Translations under genes and position numbers: made by a program
NCBI GenBank assembly: GCA_947628655.1
Contig: CANRAS010000001.1
Coordinates: forward strand, 62,001 to 126,000
Source of the DNA: an uncultured Clostridia bacterium
GTDB taxonomy: Bacteria > Bacillota > Clostridia > Oscillospirales > Ruminococcaceae
Reading direction: 5' to 3'
Length of the DNA stretch: 64,000 nucleotides
The notes under the pieces: model-generated
Database searches by the model: none
Seen by the model: only the letters and a program-made list of their open reading frames with translations
Told to the model about the DNA's origin: nothing
In this document: positions 1-7,613 of the stretch, in pieces
How positions within the stretch are numbered: the first letter of the stretch is position 1
Layout of the letters: the number at the start of each line of letters is the position of its first letter

Positions 1-1
1 G

Positions 2-238
2 GTAGGAATGATGCGCGGTATCGGCTATTCGGTTCTGCCGATGATAGTATCGCTTGTCGGCGCGTGCGGACTGCGGATACTCTGGATAGCGACCGTATTC
101 CAAATGCCCGAATATCACACAATAAAGTCCGTCTACATATCCTACCCGATAACCTGGGCGGTAACCTTGTTAGCGCACATTGTGTGCTGGGCGATTGTTT
201 TTAGAAAGTTCAAGAAAAAAGTTGCGGGTAGTTGCTAG
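2..238 (+). CDS. MATE family efflux transporter, C-terminal fragment
   Basis: The window opens inside this gene; 78 codons remain, read from base 2 to TAG at 236-238. The visible part has two hydrophobic segments separated by a short polar loop, then a basic tail (RKFKKK). This is the usual ending of MATE (NorM/DinF-like) drug/cation antiporters of the inner membrane, and phrases such as LRILWIATVF and YPITWAV are familiar from the last helices of clostridial members. The substrate cannot be judged. The stop codon lies inside the low-complexity start of a dispersed repeat, so the last residues (GSC) may come from the repeat. Confidence 0.75.
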   Translation, partial: VGMMRGIGYSVLPMIVSLVGACGLRILWIATVFQMPEYHTIKSVYISYPITWAVTLLAHIVCWAIVFRKFKKKVAGSC

Positions 239-456
239 AGATTAGTTATTAGAGAACAGTTCGCAATCCGCAAAGCGGATTGCTCGATGTGTCCGCTCTC
301 TCGCGGACGATTAGATTGTCATTAGGTCAATACGTTGATTATCTAGGGAATACAACGCCCCGCCGACGGCGGGGCGTATTAATTAAAAGACAATCTTTCT
401 GCGCACGAAGTGCGCACATTATACTGTGCACTCTTAACTGTAAACTGCGGACACTA
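231..456. repeat. Dispersed intergenic repeat 1 with nested hairpins
   Basis: This is a mosaic of short palindromes between the MATE and gerC genes. It starts with a TTAGTTATTAG-like low-complexity stretch, then has hairpins GCAATCCG/CGGATTGC (263-283) and GCGGACG-type arms. An 84-bp unit bounded by AGATTGTC (313-320) and AGACAATCT (388-396) follows, holding a CGCCCCGCC/GGCGGGGCG stem. It ends with a GCGCAC/GTGCGC hairpin and an inverted copy of the CAGTTTATAGTTAAGAGTG motif (about 430-456). The right end forms the last codons and stop of gerC. Relatives lie at 2410, 4492, 12648, 13849, 42158 and 61143. Confidence 0.8.
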
Positions 457-1369
457 TCTCGGTCAAGGCGTTCAAAGCGACCTTACGTTCCGCGTCGCTT
501 AAACTCCCGCCTCCGCGCGTTCTGAACTTCGCCGAAACGCGCCAGACGTTCCTGCCGTCCGCTGAAACGTCCTTTATTTTTATCGAGTACGCTTCGCACG
601 TCTTTTCGTCGTTCCCGATACGATAGTTCAGCGTTATGCGGTCGGTTTTGCCTGCCGTAAGCATAAGCGCCGTGGTTTTCACTTCGTCAAAGCTGTCGCC
701 CAAAACGCCGTCCGAAAGATACCTTGAACCTTTCAAAACAGCGGTTTTGCCGTCATCCGAGTTCGTCATACCGCTGCCGTTTTCGGAAATTCCTATCATC
801 GGCAAGAGCGACGGCTTTCCGCCGATATTGTCGCTCAGTACGTCAAGCAGAGTAGCCTTTGGCGAAACGCCCATACGTTCGCCGTTTTCAATCAGCGAGA
901 GGAGTTTATCCGCTGAAGTTATCCCCTCGGTAAAGCGCAGGTCGCTGATGTCCGACGCGCTGTTACCGCTTTCTACACAGCACACGGGCATATTCAGACT
1001 GCACCGCATATCGAAACACAGCGTTTCGAGAGCCTCGGTCGTGTTTTCTTCGGAAAATCCGTCGCCTAATATAAGCAGTTTTGTTTCGCTCATATAGATA
1101 CGCTTGCCGTCAGCCAGAGCAATGCGGTCTATTGCGCCCGAAAGCGTACTGCCTGCGCCCGTCACGCGTATGACGTTCTCCTGCGACGCGTCTATTGTAG
1201 AACCCGCGCTCCCGCCGCTGCTGAACAGCATTGCGCTGACATGATATTCGCCGTCATAGTCTATCGCGGCGGCTTGTATTATCGCGCGGTCGCCAAGTTC
1301 CGTGCCGTCGGAACAGCCCGTCATAATAATCAAAGCGCAAAGCGCGGCGAATATTTTTGTGATTTTCAA
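434..1369 (-). CDS. gerC: Ger(x)C family spore germination lipoprotein
   Basis: C subunit of a GerA-type germinant receptor, anchored to the outer face of the spore inner membrane. A TTG at 1367-1369 is chosen as start: it has AGGAGG nine bases upstream and is followed at once by a lipoprotein signal (KITK, then FAALCALIIMTGC, lipobox MTGC). That gives 311 residues. The longer frame to 1450 only adds duplicated gerAB tail. The GTELGDRAIIQAAAIDYD opening after the lipobox is characteristic of the family. It is somewhat short compared with the usual 360-400 residues, as seen in many clostridial members. It follows gerAB on the same strand. The last codons and stop lie in a dispersed repeat. Confidence 0.85.
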   Translation of the reverse strand: MKITKIFAALCALIIMTGCSDGTELGDRAIIQAAAIDYDGEYHVSAMLFSSGGSAGSTIDASQENVIRVTGAGSTLSGAIDRIALADGKRIYMSETKLLILGDGFSEENTTEALETLCFDMRCSLNMPVCCVESGNSASDISDLRFTEGITSADKLLSLIENGERMGVSPKATLLDVLSDNIGGKPSLLPMIGISENGSGMTNSDDGKTAVLKGSRYLSDGVLGDSFDEVKTTALMLTAGKTDRITLNYRIGNDEKTCEAYSIKIKDVSADGRNVWRVSAKFRTRGGGSLSDAERKVALNALTEIVSAVYS

Positions 1370-1378
1370 GAAACTTTT

Positions 1379-1425
1379 CCTCCTTGATTTTGTGTAGTTG
1401 TTTTGGCGGGGTATACCGCGTTGAC
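1379..1425 (-). repeat. Diverged duplicate of the gerAB 3' end
   Basis: These 47 bases match 1483-1529, the end of gerAB, with nine differences counted by hand. Read on the minus strand the copy encodes AVNAVYPAKTTTQNQGG, against AVKAVYTAKITAQKQGG at the true gerAB C-terminus. Both copies end in the same AAGGAGG; in this copy that is the ribosome site of gerC. The 50 or so bases between the copies are therefore probably an insertion or the scar of unequal recombination between related ger operons. Confidence 0.75.
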
Positions 1426-1478
1426 TGCGGTCGCCGATGATGTTCTCCAAACGCGTATTTGCATTGCTTTCAGAGAAC

Positions 1479-2399
1479 CTAGCCTCCTTGTTTTTGTGCG
1501 GTTATTTTAGCCGTGTACACCGCCTTGACGGCACAGCCTGCGGAGAGGAGCAGAACACCGCTGCGGAACGCCGCGCACAGCGACCACACCGCCGCCGCAA
1601 GCCCGTCTAACCTCTTGAACAGGGAGATGTCGGCAAGCGACGCGGCGGCAAGAAACGGAAACTCGCTGCGCCCGTATAATTCGCGTAAAACAAGGCAGTT
1701 CATCACGGTGACCGCCGATGTCAACACAGCCGAAACAAGCGCGAAAGAAAGCCCTGTCTTTCCCAAACTGCCGTTGTCTTTCCTTGAAACATACGGCAGC
1801 AGCGCGGCAAATATCAGATAATCCCCGCCGCGAAAAACACGTTCGATAACGTCGCCCACAATCGAAGAGCCGTCCTCAAAGCGTATAAGGCTCAAAAACG
1901 AGTTCACGCCCATATACGGAATGTCCGCAAGCGCTGCGGTAAGCGTTATCAGCGCGGCGGCGATTAAGAATATCGCGCCCGACCGCGCAAGCCCCTCAAC
2001 TCCCATAAACGCCGAATACACGGCAAATCCCGCCGCGAATATGAAGATAAGCCACACCGCGCCGTGCGGCAGGAGGTTCTTCATCGCGAACTGCGCCGTG
2101 TTGAAAATCGTCCGTGCCGCCGCCGCGAAAAGCAGTATCGCGGCGAATACCGCGCCTGTCCAGCCGAGCGCCTTGTTTTTGCTGTACACCGCGCGGTGAA
2201 TGTTGTTTCCGTGCCACGAGTATATTATCACGGGCAATGCAAGCAAAAAGCGCACTGCCTCCGCTATAACGACAGCCAAAATCGCCTCCAATGCGGTTGC
2301 CGACGCAGTTCGCGGATAAACCGCCTCCGCGCTTAGACGTGAAAGTATAAGCACACAAAAAAGCTGTGAGGGGCTGATTGTTGGGTATTGATTAGACAT
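1479..2399 (-). CDS. gerAB: GerAB family spore germination permease
   Basis: B subunit of a GerA-type germinant receptor, a member of the APC-superfamily endospore germination permeases. It is 306 residues with about eight to ten hydrophobic segments, shorter than the usual 360. The N-terminus MSNQYPTISPSQLFCVLILSRLS matches the family start (a short polar segment, then ISxxQ before helix 1). ATG at 2397-2399 is preceded by GAAAGGAGCAATT. A 500-bp repeat separates it from gerA upstream, so the operon is split, though all three genes keep the usual A-B-C order and strand. The end of the gene is duplicated at 1379-1425. In the known systems this subunit takes part in germinant recognition; the ligand cannot be inferred here. 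Confidence 0.85.
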   Translation of the reverse strand: MSNQYPTISPSQLFCVLILSRLSAEAVYPRTASATALEAILAVVIAEAVRFLLALPVIIYSWHGNNIHRAVYSKNKALGWTGAVFAAILLFAAAARTIFNTAQFAMKNLLPHGAVWLIFIFAAGFAVYSAFMGVEGLARSGAIFLIAAALITLTAALADIPYMGVNSFLSLIRFEDGSSIVGDVIERVFRGGDYLIFAALLPYVSRKDNGSLGKTGLSFALVSAVLTSAVTVMNCLVLRELYGRSEFPFLAAASLADISLFKRLDGLAAAVWSLCAAFRSGVLLLSAGCAVKAVYTAKITAQKQGG

Positions 2400-2409
2400 A
2401 ATTGCTCCT

Positions 2410-2925
2410 TTCAGATGTAAGATGTAAGAGGTAAGAGCGCATAACCGCGTTGTAGCTAGAGAATAGTAGTTAGCGAATAATCCGCTTTGCGGATTACCCT
2501 GTTAGTTTTGGTGCGCGCTCCGCGCGGATTAGATTGTCTTAGGGTAATTGCGTTGATACACTAGGGGAAAGCCACGCGCCAAGTCACCTAGCCCGCGTTT
2601 TGCGCAACGCGCAAAACAACGGCGCGTAAGCGCCGTTAATTCGCCGACAGGCGAATTGCGGGCGGTCGGGAAACGGCGCGTACACGGTCGGCGCAGGCGC
2701 GTTGATACGCGGGACGGTAAACTAATGCTTGATAAGGGCAAGGGTCGCGCGAATTGAGCCACGCCAGACCTCACCGCGTTGCAGGGGCGTATTGACCCAC
2801 AGACAATCTTTCCGCGCCCGCAGGGCGCACTTTGTCTAGTCTCTAGCCTCTGCGGTGTTCCGCGTAAGCGGAACGAGCATTTCTAGCCTCTTACTTCTTA
2901 CGTCTTACCTCTTGCTCTTACTTCC
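2410..2925. repeat. Dispersed intergenic repeat 2, nested inside the ger operon
   Basis: The outer ends are inverted low-complexity arms: GATGTAAGATGTAAGAGG near 2413 and CTTACTTCTTACGTCTTACC near 2892. Inside lie a second pair of arms (TAGCTAGAGAATAGTAG near 2454; CTAGTCTCTAGCC near 2836) and then a 281-bp unit bounded by AGATTGTCT/AGACAATCT. The right outer arm overlaps the gerA 3' end and encodes its last residues (VRARGKT). No gene is seen in this 500-base gap. Confidence 0.8.
2529..2809. mobile_element. MITE-like element, long copy A
   Basis: 281 bp with terminal inverted repeats AGATTGTCT (2529-2537) and AGACAATCT (2801-2809), extended inward by GGGGCGTATTGACC on one side. The interior is a series of GC-rich palindromes (for example GCGTTTTGCGC near 2593 and TTCGCCGACAGGCGAA near 2639). 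There is no coding capacity. A closely similar 278-bp copy lies inverted at 4542-4819, on the other side of gerA. No target-site duplication was identified with certainty. Confidence 0.65.
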
Positions 2926-4376
2926 GCCCCGTTCAACTCCTGCACAGTAACATCGCCTTTCGCAAGACGTTTCCAGTTTGCTCTGATAAGCATATCACGC
3001 CACGCTTTCGGTGAAAACGGCGATATGGGAGCCATATACGGTATTCCGTAGGTGTTAAGAGCGCACATCTTCACAATTACCGCGCCCGATACGAGCGCAA
3101 GTCCGTAAAGTCCGAGCGTCCCGCCCGCTATGATGTAGAGAAAGCGCAATACGACTATCTTCTCGTAATTTTGCGGAACAACAAAACTGCATAGACCTGA
3201 CAGCGCGACTACAAGCACCATAGGCGCGCCGACAAGTCCCGCGTTTACGGTAATGTCGCCGATAACAAGTCCGCCGACTACTCCGATAGCGTGACCGATA
3301 GGGCGCGGAAGTCGAATACCAGCCTCGCGCAGTATCTCGTACATAAAGTGGATAAACAGACATTCTACCATAAGCGAAAACGGCGCTGTCTGCTCTGCCG
3401 CGGCGAGGTTCAGTATAAGCGACGAGGGGAGCATTTCGGGATTGTAGCTTGCTGTCGCGACATAAGCGCCGGGCAGAAACAGCGTTATAAGATACGCTAT
3501 TACCCGTACAAGCCGTATAAACGCCGCGTAAAACGGCTTTTGAGTGTAATCGTCCAGCGCCTGAAAGCTCTCGATGAATAAATGCGGTACGACAAGCGCG
3601 AACGGCGTGCCGTCAACGAGTATTCCTATGCGCCCCTCATAGAGTTTCGCGGCGAACGTGTCGGGACGTTCGCACGTTCCGCATTCCGAAAAGAACCACC
3701 CGCCGTCGCCCTCAAGATAAGGCTGTATATAACCGCTTTCGAGTATCGTGTTGAGATTTACGGAATTTAGACGTTCCTTGACATTCGAGAGAAGTTTGGG
3801 GTCTGCCTTGTCGCTGATGTAGCAAACGCAGATGTCCGTGTTGGAACGCGAACCCAGACTGCTCATTTCAAACACAAGAGTAGGGGATTTAATACGCCTG
3901 CGGATAAGCGCCATATTTGTGCGGATAACTTCCGTGAACCCCTCGCGCGAACCGCGCACGTTCAGTTCGCTTGACGGCTCGTCAACGCCGCGCGATTTGT
4001 AGCCTTGTATGCCTATCAAAATCGCGCTTGCTATTCCCTCAACGAGAATTACCGCGAACCCCGACTGAAGTTTCAGCACGAGTTCGGAGAGGTATTGCGT
4101 TTCGTGTTCCTCCGCGGCGATAAGCCATTCGGCGCGCAGGCGTTCCCACAAGTCTTTCGCCGTGAAGTCCTCCGCGCTTATCGAGTTCAGTTTGCTGTAA
4201 ATAAGTTCCGCGAGCGTGTCCGTCGAGGTCATTCCCTCGCACGTCAGAACAGCCATTCTGTTCGAGCACAATACGCCATTTTTAATAATCACGTCGGAGG
4301 AATTTCCCGTAATCATCTGTATGTTTTGCAAATTAACATCAAGCGCCGGGCAAAGCAGGTCGGTTTTGTCGCGCAT
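2898..4376 (-). CDS. gerA: GerA family spore germination protein (A subunit)
   Basis: A subunit of a GerA-type germinant receptor of the spore inner membrane, 492 residues, the normal length. The large soluble N-terminal region (about 1-270) includes the SPTLVFEMSSLGSRSNTDI stretch and VDGTPFALVVPHLF, followed by four to six membrane segments with the conserved PGAYVA, EILREAGIRLPRPIG and APISPFSPKAWRD motifs. ATG at 4374-4376 follows GGGAAGTGATG. It is first in the split gerA-gerAB-gerC set and is preceded by a sigma-G-type promoter. Its last seven codons (VRARGKT) and stop are made by a GTAAGAG-type repeat, so the native C-terminus has probably been replaced. It is flanked by inverted MITE-like copies. 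Confidence 0.92.
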   Translation of the reverse strand: MRDKTDLLCPALDVNLQNIQMITGNSSDVIIKNGVLCSNRMAVLTCEGMTSTDTLAELIYSKLNSISAEDFTAKDLWERLRAEWLIAAEEHETQYLSELVLKLQSGFAVILVEGIASAILIGIQGYKSRGVDEPSSELNVRGSREGFTEVIRTNMALIRRRIKSPTLVFEMSSLGSRSNTDICVCYISDKADPKLLSNVKERLNSVNLNTILESGYIQPYLEGDGGWFFSECGTCERPDTFAAKLYEGRIGILVDGTPFALVVPHLFIESFQALDDYTQKPFYAAFIRLVRVIAYLITLFLPGAYVATASYNPEMLPSSLILNLAAAEQTAPFSLMVECLFIHFMYEILREAGIRLPRPIGHAIGVVGGLVIGDITVNAGLVGAPMVLVVALSGLCSFVVPQNYEKIVVLRFLYIIAGGTLGLYGLALVSGAVIVKMCALNTYGIPYMAPISPFSPKAWRDMLIRANWKRLAKGDVTVQELNGAEVRARGKT

Positions 4377-4405
4377 ATCATCACTTCCCGTTCTAATTAT
4401 GGAAA

Positions 4406-4434
4406 TATTTTGCGCGAGGGATTATAAAATATTC
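4406..4434 (-). promoter_or_regulatory. Candidate sigma-G promoter for gerA
   Basis: On the minus strand GAATA (4434-4430), 17 bases, then CAAAATA (4412-4406) fits the forespore sigma-G consensus (GAATA / CATAATA-like). It lies about 30 bases ahead of the gerA start. Sigma-G control of gerA operons is established in Bacillus subtilis; its use here is inferred from the match. Confidence 0.55.
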
Positions 4435-4491
4435 TGCGAATTAAAAAATTTTGCGCGTTATTTTTTCGCGCAGGGGGCGAGCAGTTTATAG

Positions 4492-4885
4492 TTAATAGTG
4501 CACAGTGCACAGTAATTGTGTCCGCCTACGGCGGACGGATTAGATTGTCTTTAAGTCAATACGCCCCTGCAACGCGGTGAGGTCTGGCGTGGCTCAATTC
4601 GCGCGTCCCGCGCCCTTATCCTGCGCACCGTAACCGTCCCGCGTATTAACGCGCCTTTACCACCCGTACACGCGCCTTTGCCCGACCGCCCGCATTCGCC
4701 TGTCGGCGAATTAACGGCGCTGTCGCGCCGTTGTTTTGCGCTCCGCGCAAAACGCGGGCTATGTAACCTCGCGCGTGGCTTTTACCTAGAGTGTCAACCT
4801 TTGGATTTAAAGACAATCAAAAATGCCCGCCTACGGCGGGCAACTTTATTCATACTATGCACTCAACACTATAAATTATAAACTG
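4492..4885. repeat. Dispersed intergenic repeat 3
   Basis: Bounded by inverted arms CAGTTTATAGTTAATAGTG (4492-4510) and CACTATAAATTATAAACTG (about 4867-4885). The right arm abuts the hlyIII stop codon exactly (TAA complement at 4886-4888). Inside are a TCCGCC/GGCGGA hairpin (4521-4536), the inverted MITE-like copy, and a GCCCGCC/GGCGGGC hairpin near 4826-4842. No gene is seen in this gap of about 500 bases other than the gerA promoter at its left end. Confidence 0.8.
4542..4819. mobile_element. MITE-like element, long copy B (inverted relative to copy A)
   Basis: 278 bp between AGATTGTCT (4542-4550) and AGACAATC (4811-4818). Read in reverse complement it follows copy A (2529-2809) almost throughout: the GCAACGCGGTGAGGTCTGGC block, the TTCGCCTGTCGGCGAA palindrome and the GTTTTGCGC...GCGCAAAAC palindrome all recur. 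Non-coding. Confidence 0.65.
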
Positions 4886-5560
4886 TTATCTCCCCATAAT
4901 CATCAGCATTATCGAAAAATACTGAAAAACACTTCCCGCAATCGTGAATATGTGCCATATCGAGTGAAAGTATTTCACGGTCTTTATCGCATAAAACACT
5001 ATTCCGACAGTATAGCAAAGCCCGCCGATAAGCAAAAACCAGAGCGAAAGCGGAGAACAGCTTTGTATCATCGGCTTTACCGCAAATACTATTACCCACC
5101 CGACCGCGACATAACACACTATCGAAAACTTTTTAAATCTCTCAAGGTCGATGGAATTCAGCACAATGCCGAGTACCGACGCGCCCCAGACTATCCCGAA
5201 CAGCGTCCAGCCGAGCGCACCGCGCAGAGGTACAAGCGTAATCGGCGTGTATGTCCCGGCAATCAGCAGGAAAATCGTGTCGTGGTCCATTATGCGGAAA
5301 AACGTCTTTGCTTTGCGGTTTGTCAGCGCGTGGTAGAGCGTGGACATCGTATACAGAATTATAAGCGACGCGCCGTAAATCGAGGAACTTACTATTCCCC
5401 ATGCGTCCGAATAAATCGCCGCGAGAACGATAAGCACCGCCGTTCCCGCAATCGCCAGCAGACCGCCAACGCCGTGCGTTACGGAGTTGAAGATTTCCTC
5501 GCCCAACGTATAGCGTTTTGTAATATCCCCGCCCGTGACAGCGGATTTCTGAACTTTCAT
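4886..5560 (-). CDS. Hemolysin III family (PAQR-like) membrane protein
   Basis: 224 residues, seven predicted membrane segments, the standard size for the bacterial Hly-III/YqfA branch of the PAQR superfamily. Family landmarks are the opening EEIFNSVTHGVGG, STLYHAL, MDHDTIFLLIAGTYTP and the closing SIWHIF, which supply the conserved Ser/His/Asp residues thought to bind zinc. ATG at 5558-5560 follows GGGAAGTGATTAA. Its role in bacteria is poorly defined: membrane stress or lipid metabolism is suspected, and haemolysis should not be assumed. It is a single gene with its own promoter at 5581-5609, and its stop codon abuts repeat 3. Confidence 0.88.
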   Translation of the reverse strand: MKVQKSAVTGGDITKRYTLGEEIFNSVTHGVGGLLAIAGTAVLIVLAAIYSDAWGIVSSSIYGASLIILYTMSTLYHALTNRKAKTFFRIMDHDTIFLLIAGTYTPITLVPLRGALGWTLFGIVWGASVLGIVLNSIDLERFKKFSIVCYVAVGWVIVFAVKPMIQSCSPLSLWFLLIGGLCYTVGIVFYAIKTVKYFHSIWHIFTIAGSVFQYFSIMLMIMGR

Positions 5561-5580
5561 TTAATCACTTCCCGAATTTA

Positions 5581-5609
5581 ATATTACCACTTTATTTGAT
5601 TTTTGTCAA
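5581..5609 (-). promoter_or_regulatory. Sigma-A promoter for the hemolysin-III-like gene
   Basis: TTGACA (5609-5604), 17-base spacer, TAATAT (5586-5581) on the minus strand, about 20 bases ahead of the start codon. Confidence 0.7.
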
Positions 5610-5691
5610 GAATTTTTTGTGAATATGGAGTGAAATTTCTTCCTGAGTTTAAGCGCACGGCGTAAAAACTTCGCCGTGAATTTTCTGAAGA

Positions 5692-6609
5692 TTACGGCAA
5701 ATTCCCCGTCGTATTCCGCGATTTCCCGCCGAAACCGCTTTTAAACCGCCAAAGCCTGTATCCCGCCGAATTTTCGTTTTTGTAATCGGGTATTCCGCCG
5801 AAATCGTATTCGGCACAGCCGATATTCCGCGCGAACTTTATCATCTCGCTTTGCATTAAATAATTCGGGTAAAGGTTTCTCTGCGCCGAGGAACTCCCGC
5901 CGTAAACGTATGTAAACCGCGTTCCGAAAGCAATTCCGACCGCGCCCGACAGCGCTTTTCCGTCTGAATTTCTGCATAGAAATATCTTGCATTCACAGCC
6001 GAAAGCGCGGAGAATTGCCGAAAAATATTCTTTGGAGCGGACGGGGAATTTACCGCGCCTGCCCGTTTCGGCGTAAAGTTCGTAAAATTCGTCAAGCGCC
6101 TCTTTGCCGTGAACTTCAAATCTTACACCGCGTTTTACCGCTTTTCGTATACGGTTTCTGTAATCGGACTTAAATCCGCGCTCTATCTCGGAAAACGGCT
6201 TTGCAATGCGCAGTATCACGTTTTCTTTCGGCTGAACTGACTTAATATCATCGCGCTTGTATTTTTTAAGAAAATCCGCGCTTTGTCTTGGGTCGAAAAT
6301 AAATTCCACAGCGTGGTATTTACGCGACAGTTCCTCAATTCCCGAAAGCATCTCCGCCCAAACTTCGCTTGAATATTCCCCGATAAATCCGCGGGGCGAG
6401 TACATCAAACTGCCAAACGGCGTTTTGCGGATAAGTACAAGACATTCCGCCGTGACTGCGCCGTCGGGATTTCTCACGACAACTCCCGCGCTCTGCCAGC
6501 GCCTTTTGACGGACGCCCACCTCGGCGATTGCGTAAATTCCCCGAATTTCCGCGCGAACTCGTCAAATTCCGCGAACGCTTTCTTGTCCGAAAAGTCTGT
6601 AATTTCCAA
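5692..6609 (-). CDS. FemABX-family peptidyltransferase-like protein
   Basis: 305 residues with the two-GNAT-domain layout of FemA/B/X proteins, which add amino acids from aminoacyl-tRNA to the lipid II stem peptide. Recognisable pieces are FTQSPRWASVKRRW near the start, MYSPRGF around residue 88, and FKSDYRNRIRKAVKRGV around 143, then the second-lobe FYELYAETGRRGKF and a closing YDFGGIPDYKNEN...LWRFKSGFGG. Members of this length lacking the coiled-coil arm are close to FemX and to the lipid II:glycine glycyltransferase family. ATG at 6607-6609 follows AAGGGGGATTTTTTTGG, next to a TTATGCT/AGCATAA hairpin (6623-6642). The amino acid added cannot be told. Confidence 0.8.
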   Translation of the reverse strand: MEITDFSDKKAFAEFDEFARKFGEFTQSPRWASVKRRWQSAGVVVRNPDGAVTAECLVLIRKTPFGSLMYSPRGFIGEYSSEVWAEMLSGIEELSRKYHAVEFIFDPRQSADFLKKYKRDDIKSVQPKENVILRIAKPFSEIERGFKSDYRNRIRKAVKRGVRFEVHGKEALDEFYELYAETGRRGKFPVRSKEYFSAILRAFGCECKIFLCRNSDGKALSGAVGIAFGTRFTYVYGGSSSAQRNLYPNYLMQSEMIKFARNIGCAEYDFGGIPDYKNENSAGYRLWRFKSGFGGKSRNTTGNLP

Positions 6610-6701
6610 AAAAATCCCCCTTATGCTGATTGTAGCATAAAGAGGAAATTTGTTTATTGAGATTTTATTGCGAAAATCTTGTGATTTTATGATGTTTCCC
6701 C

Positions 6702-6730
6702 TTGATTTTTTTCGGGAAATGTGGTATACT
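6702..6730 (+). promoter_or_regulatory. Sigma-A promoter for the HD-domain gene
   Basis: TTGATT (6702-6707), 17-base spacer, TATACT (6725-6730), 56 bases ahead of the start codon. Confidence 0.7.
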
Positions 6731-6786
6731 GTAGGGAGTGAAAAGTTAGGGGAACATTCATCGAAGTTTTCAGGCAGGGGAACGGT

Positions 6787-7275
6787 ATGATAACAAAACT
6801 CACCACATCAATGATAGAATACTACGCGGGCGACGCAAAGCGCATTCAGCACTTTTTGAAAGTACAGGGCTTTGCGCGGCTTATCGCGGCGCGGGAAAAT
6901 CTCGGCGAACGCGAACGCACGATAATCGAGGCGGCGGCGGTCGTGCATGACGTCGGCATAAAAATCGGCGAAAAGCTGTACGGCGTATGCACGGGCAAAC
7001 AGCAGGAACAGTTAGGTCCGCCTATGGCAAAGCGAATGTTAGCCGACGCGGGCTATTCTGCGGACGTGACCGAGCGCGTGTGTCAGCTCGTCGCGCGCCA
7101 CCATACATACACGGACATTGACGGCATTGACCTGCAAATCCTGATAGAGGCAGATTTGATTGTAAATCTCTGCGAGGACGGCGCGGGGCAGGGCGGCATT
7201 TTATCCGCTTACAACGAGATCTTCAAGACCGACAGCGGGAAACTTATGTGCCGTGCGGTGTTCGGCTTAAAATAA
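6787..7275 (+). CDS. HD domain-containing hydrolase
   Basis: 162 residues forming a single HD metal-dependent phosphohydrolase domain. The first metal-binding histidine would be in RIQHFLKVQGFAR (about residue 20), the HD pair is in AAAVVHDVG (residues 54-55), further ligands are in ARHHTY (about 110) and the closing Asp in IEADLIVNL (about 128). Close relatives are annotated only as HD-domain proteins; the substrate, often a nucleotide or phosphoester, is unknown. ATG at 6787 follows GCAGGGGAACGGT. It is a single-gene unit with its own promoter and a strong terminator just after the stop. Confidence 0.85.
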   Translation: MITKLTTSMIEYYAGDAKRIQHFLKVQGFARLIAARENLGERERTIIEAAAVVHDVGIKIGEKLYGVCTGKQQEQLGPPMAKRMLADAGYSADVTERVCQLVARHHTYTDIDGIDLQILIEADLIVNLCEDGAGQGGILSAYNEIFKTDSGKLMCRAVFGLK

Positions 7276-7278
7276 CAA

Positions 7279-7307
7279 AAAGCGCGGATTTCCGCGCTTT
7301 CTTGTTT
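7279..7307. terminator. Bidirectional intrinsic terminator
   Basis: A ten-pair stem AAAGCGCGGA / TCCGCGCTTT (7279-7288, 7291-7300) with T-rich sequence on both sides. It serves the HD gene on the plus strand and the YdbC-like gene on the minus strand. Confidence 0.8.
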
Positions 7308-7338
7308 TTGTGGAATTTCTCTGCAATGATTTTACAAA

Positions 7339-7575
7339 TTATTCCATTGTATCCTCTTCATTGCGGGCGTTGAACAGTTCGACTAACTGTTTCATCTCGT
7401 CTTCCGTCATAGAAACGCCCTTGCTCATACGCGTGTGGTCGGGCGACCAGTCGCGGATGTCGTACTTCGGCTCGTGACCGTTCCAGCTGACCATATTAAG
7501 TTCCCGCGTCCAGCCCTTTGCGTTTTCGGATATGACTCCGAGTTCCTTTGTGATTTCAAAAGTAATATCAGCCAT
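7339..7575 (-). CDS. YdbC family PC4-like nucleic-acid-binding protein
   Basis: 78 residues. It matches the small bacterial YdbC family (PC4/p15 fold, single-stranded nucleic-acid binding) from end to end: MADITFEITKELGVISE, GWTRELNMVSWNG, PKYDIRDWSPDH and MSKGVSMTEDE are all family phrases. ATG at 7573-7575 follows GGAGGAAAATATT. It lies downstream of the phosphoesterase gene on the same strand (39-base gap) and may be co-transcribed with it. The cellular role is not established beyond nucleic-acid binding in the Lactococcus homologue. Confidence 0.85.
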   Translation of the reverse strand: MADITFEITKELGVISENAKGWTRELNMVSWNGHEPKYDIRDWSPDHTRMSKGVSMTEDEMKQLVELFNARNEEDTME

Positions 7576-7613
7576 AATATTTTCCTCCCGTAAAATTTCC
7601 CGCGCTTTGCGGT

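Noticed and set aside
1370..1450. Longer gerC start at 1450
   Set aside because: The added 27 residues come from the duplicated gerAB tail read in another frame, and the lipoprotein signal with a good ribosome site begins at 1369.
2410..2925. CRISPR array or small coding genes in the palindromic gaps
   Set aside because: Repeats are inverted and nested with no regular spacers; open frames there are only reading through palindromes.
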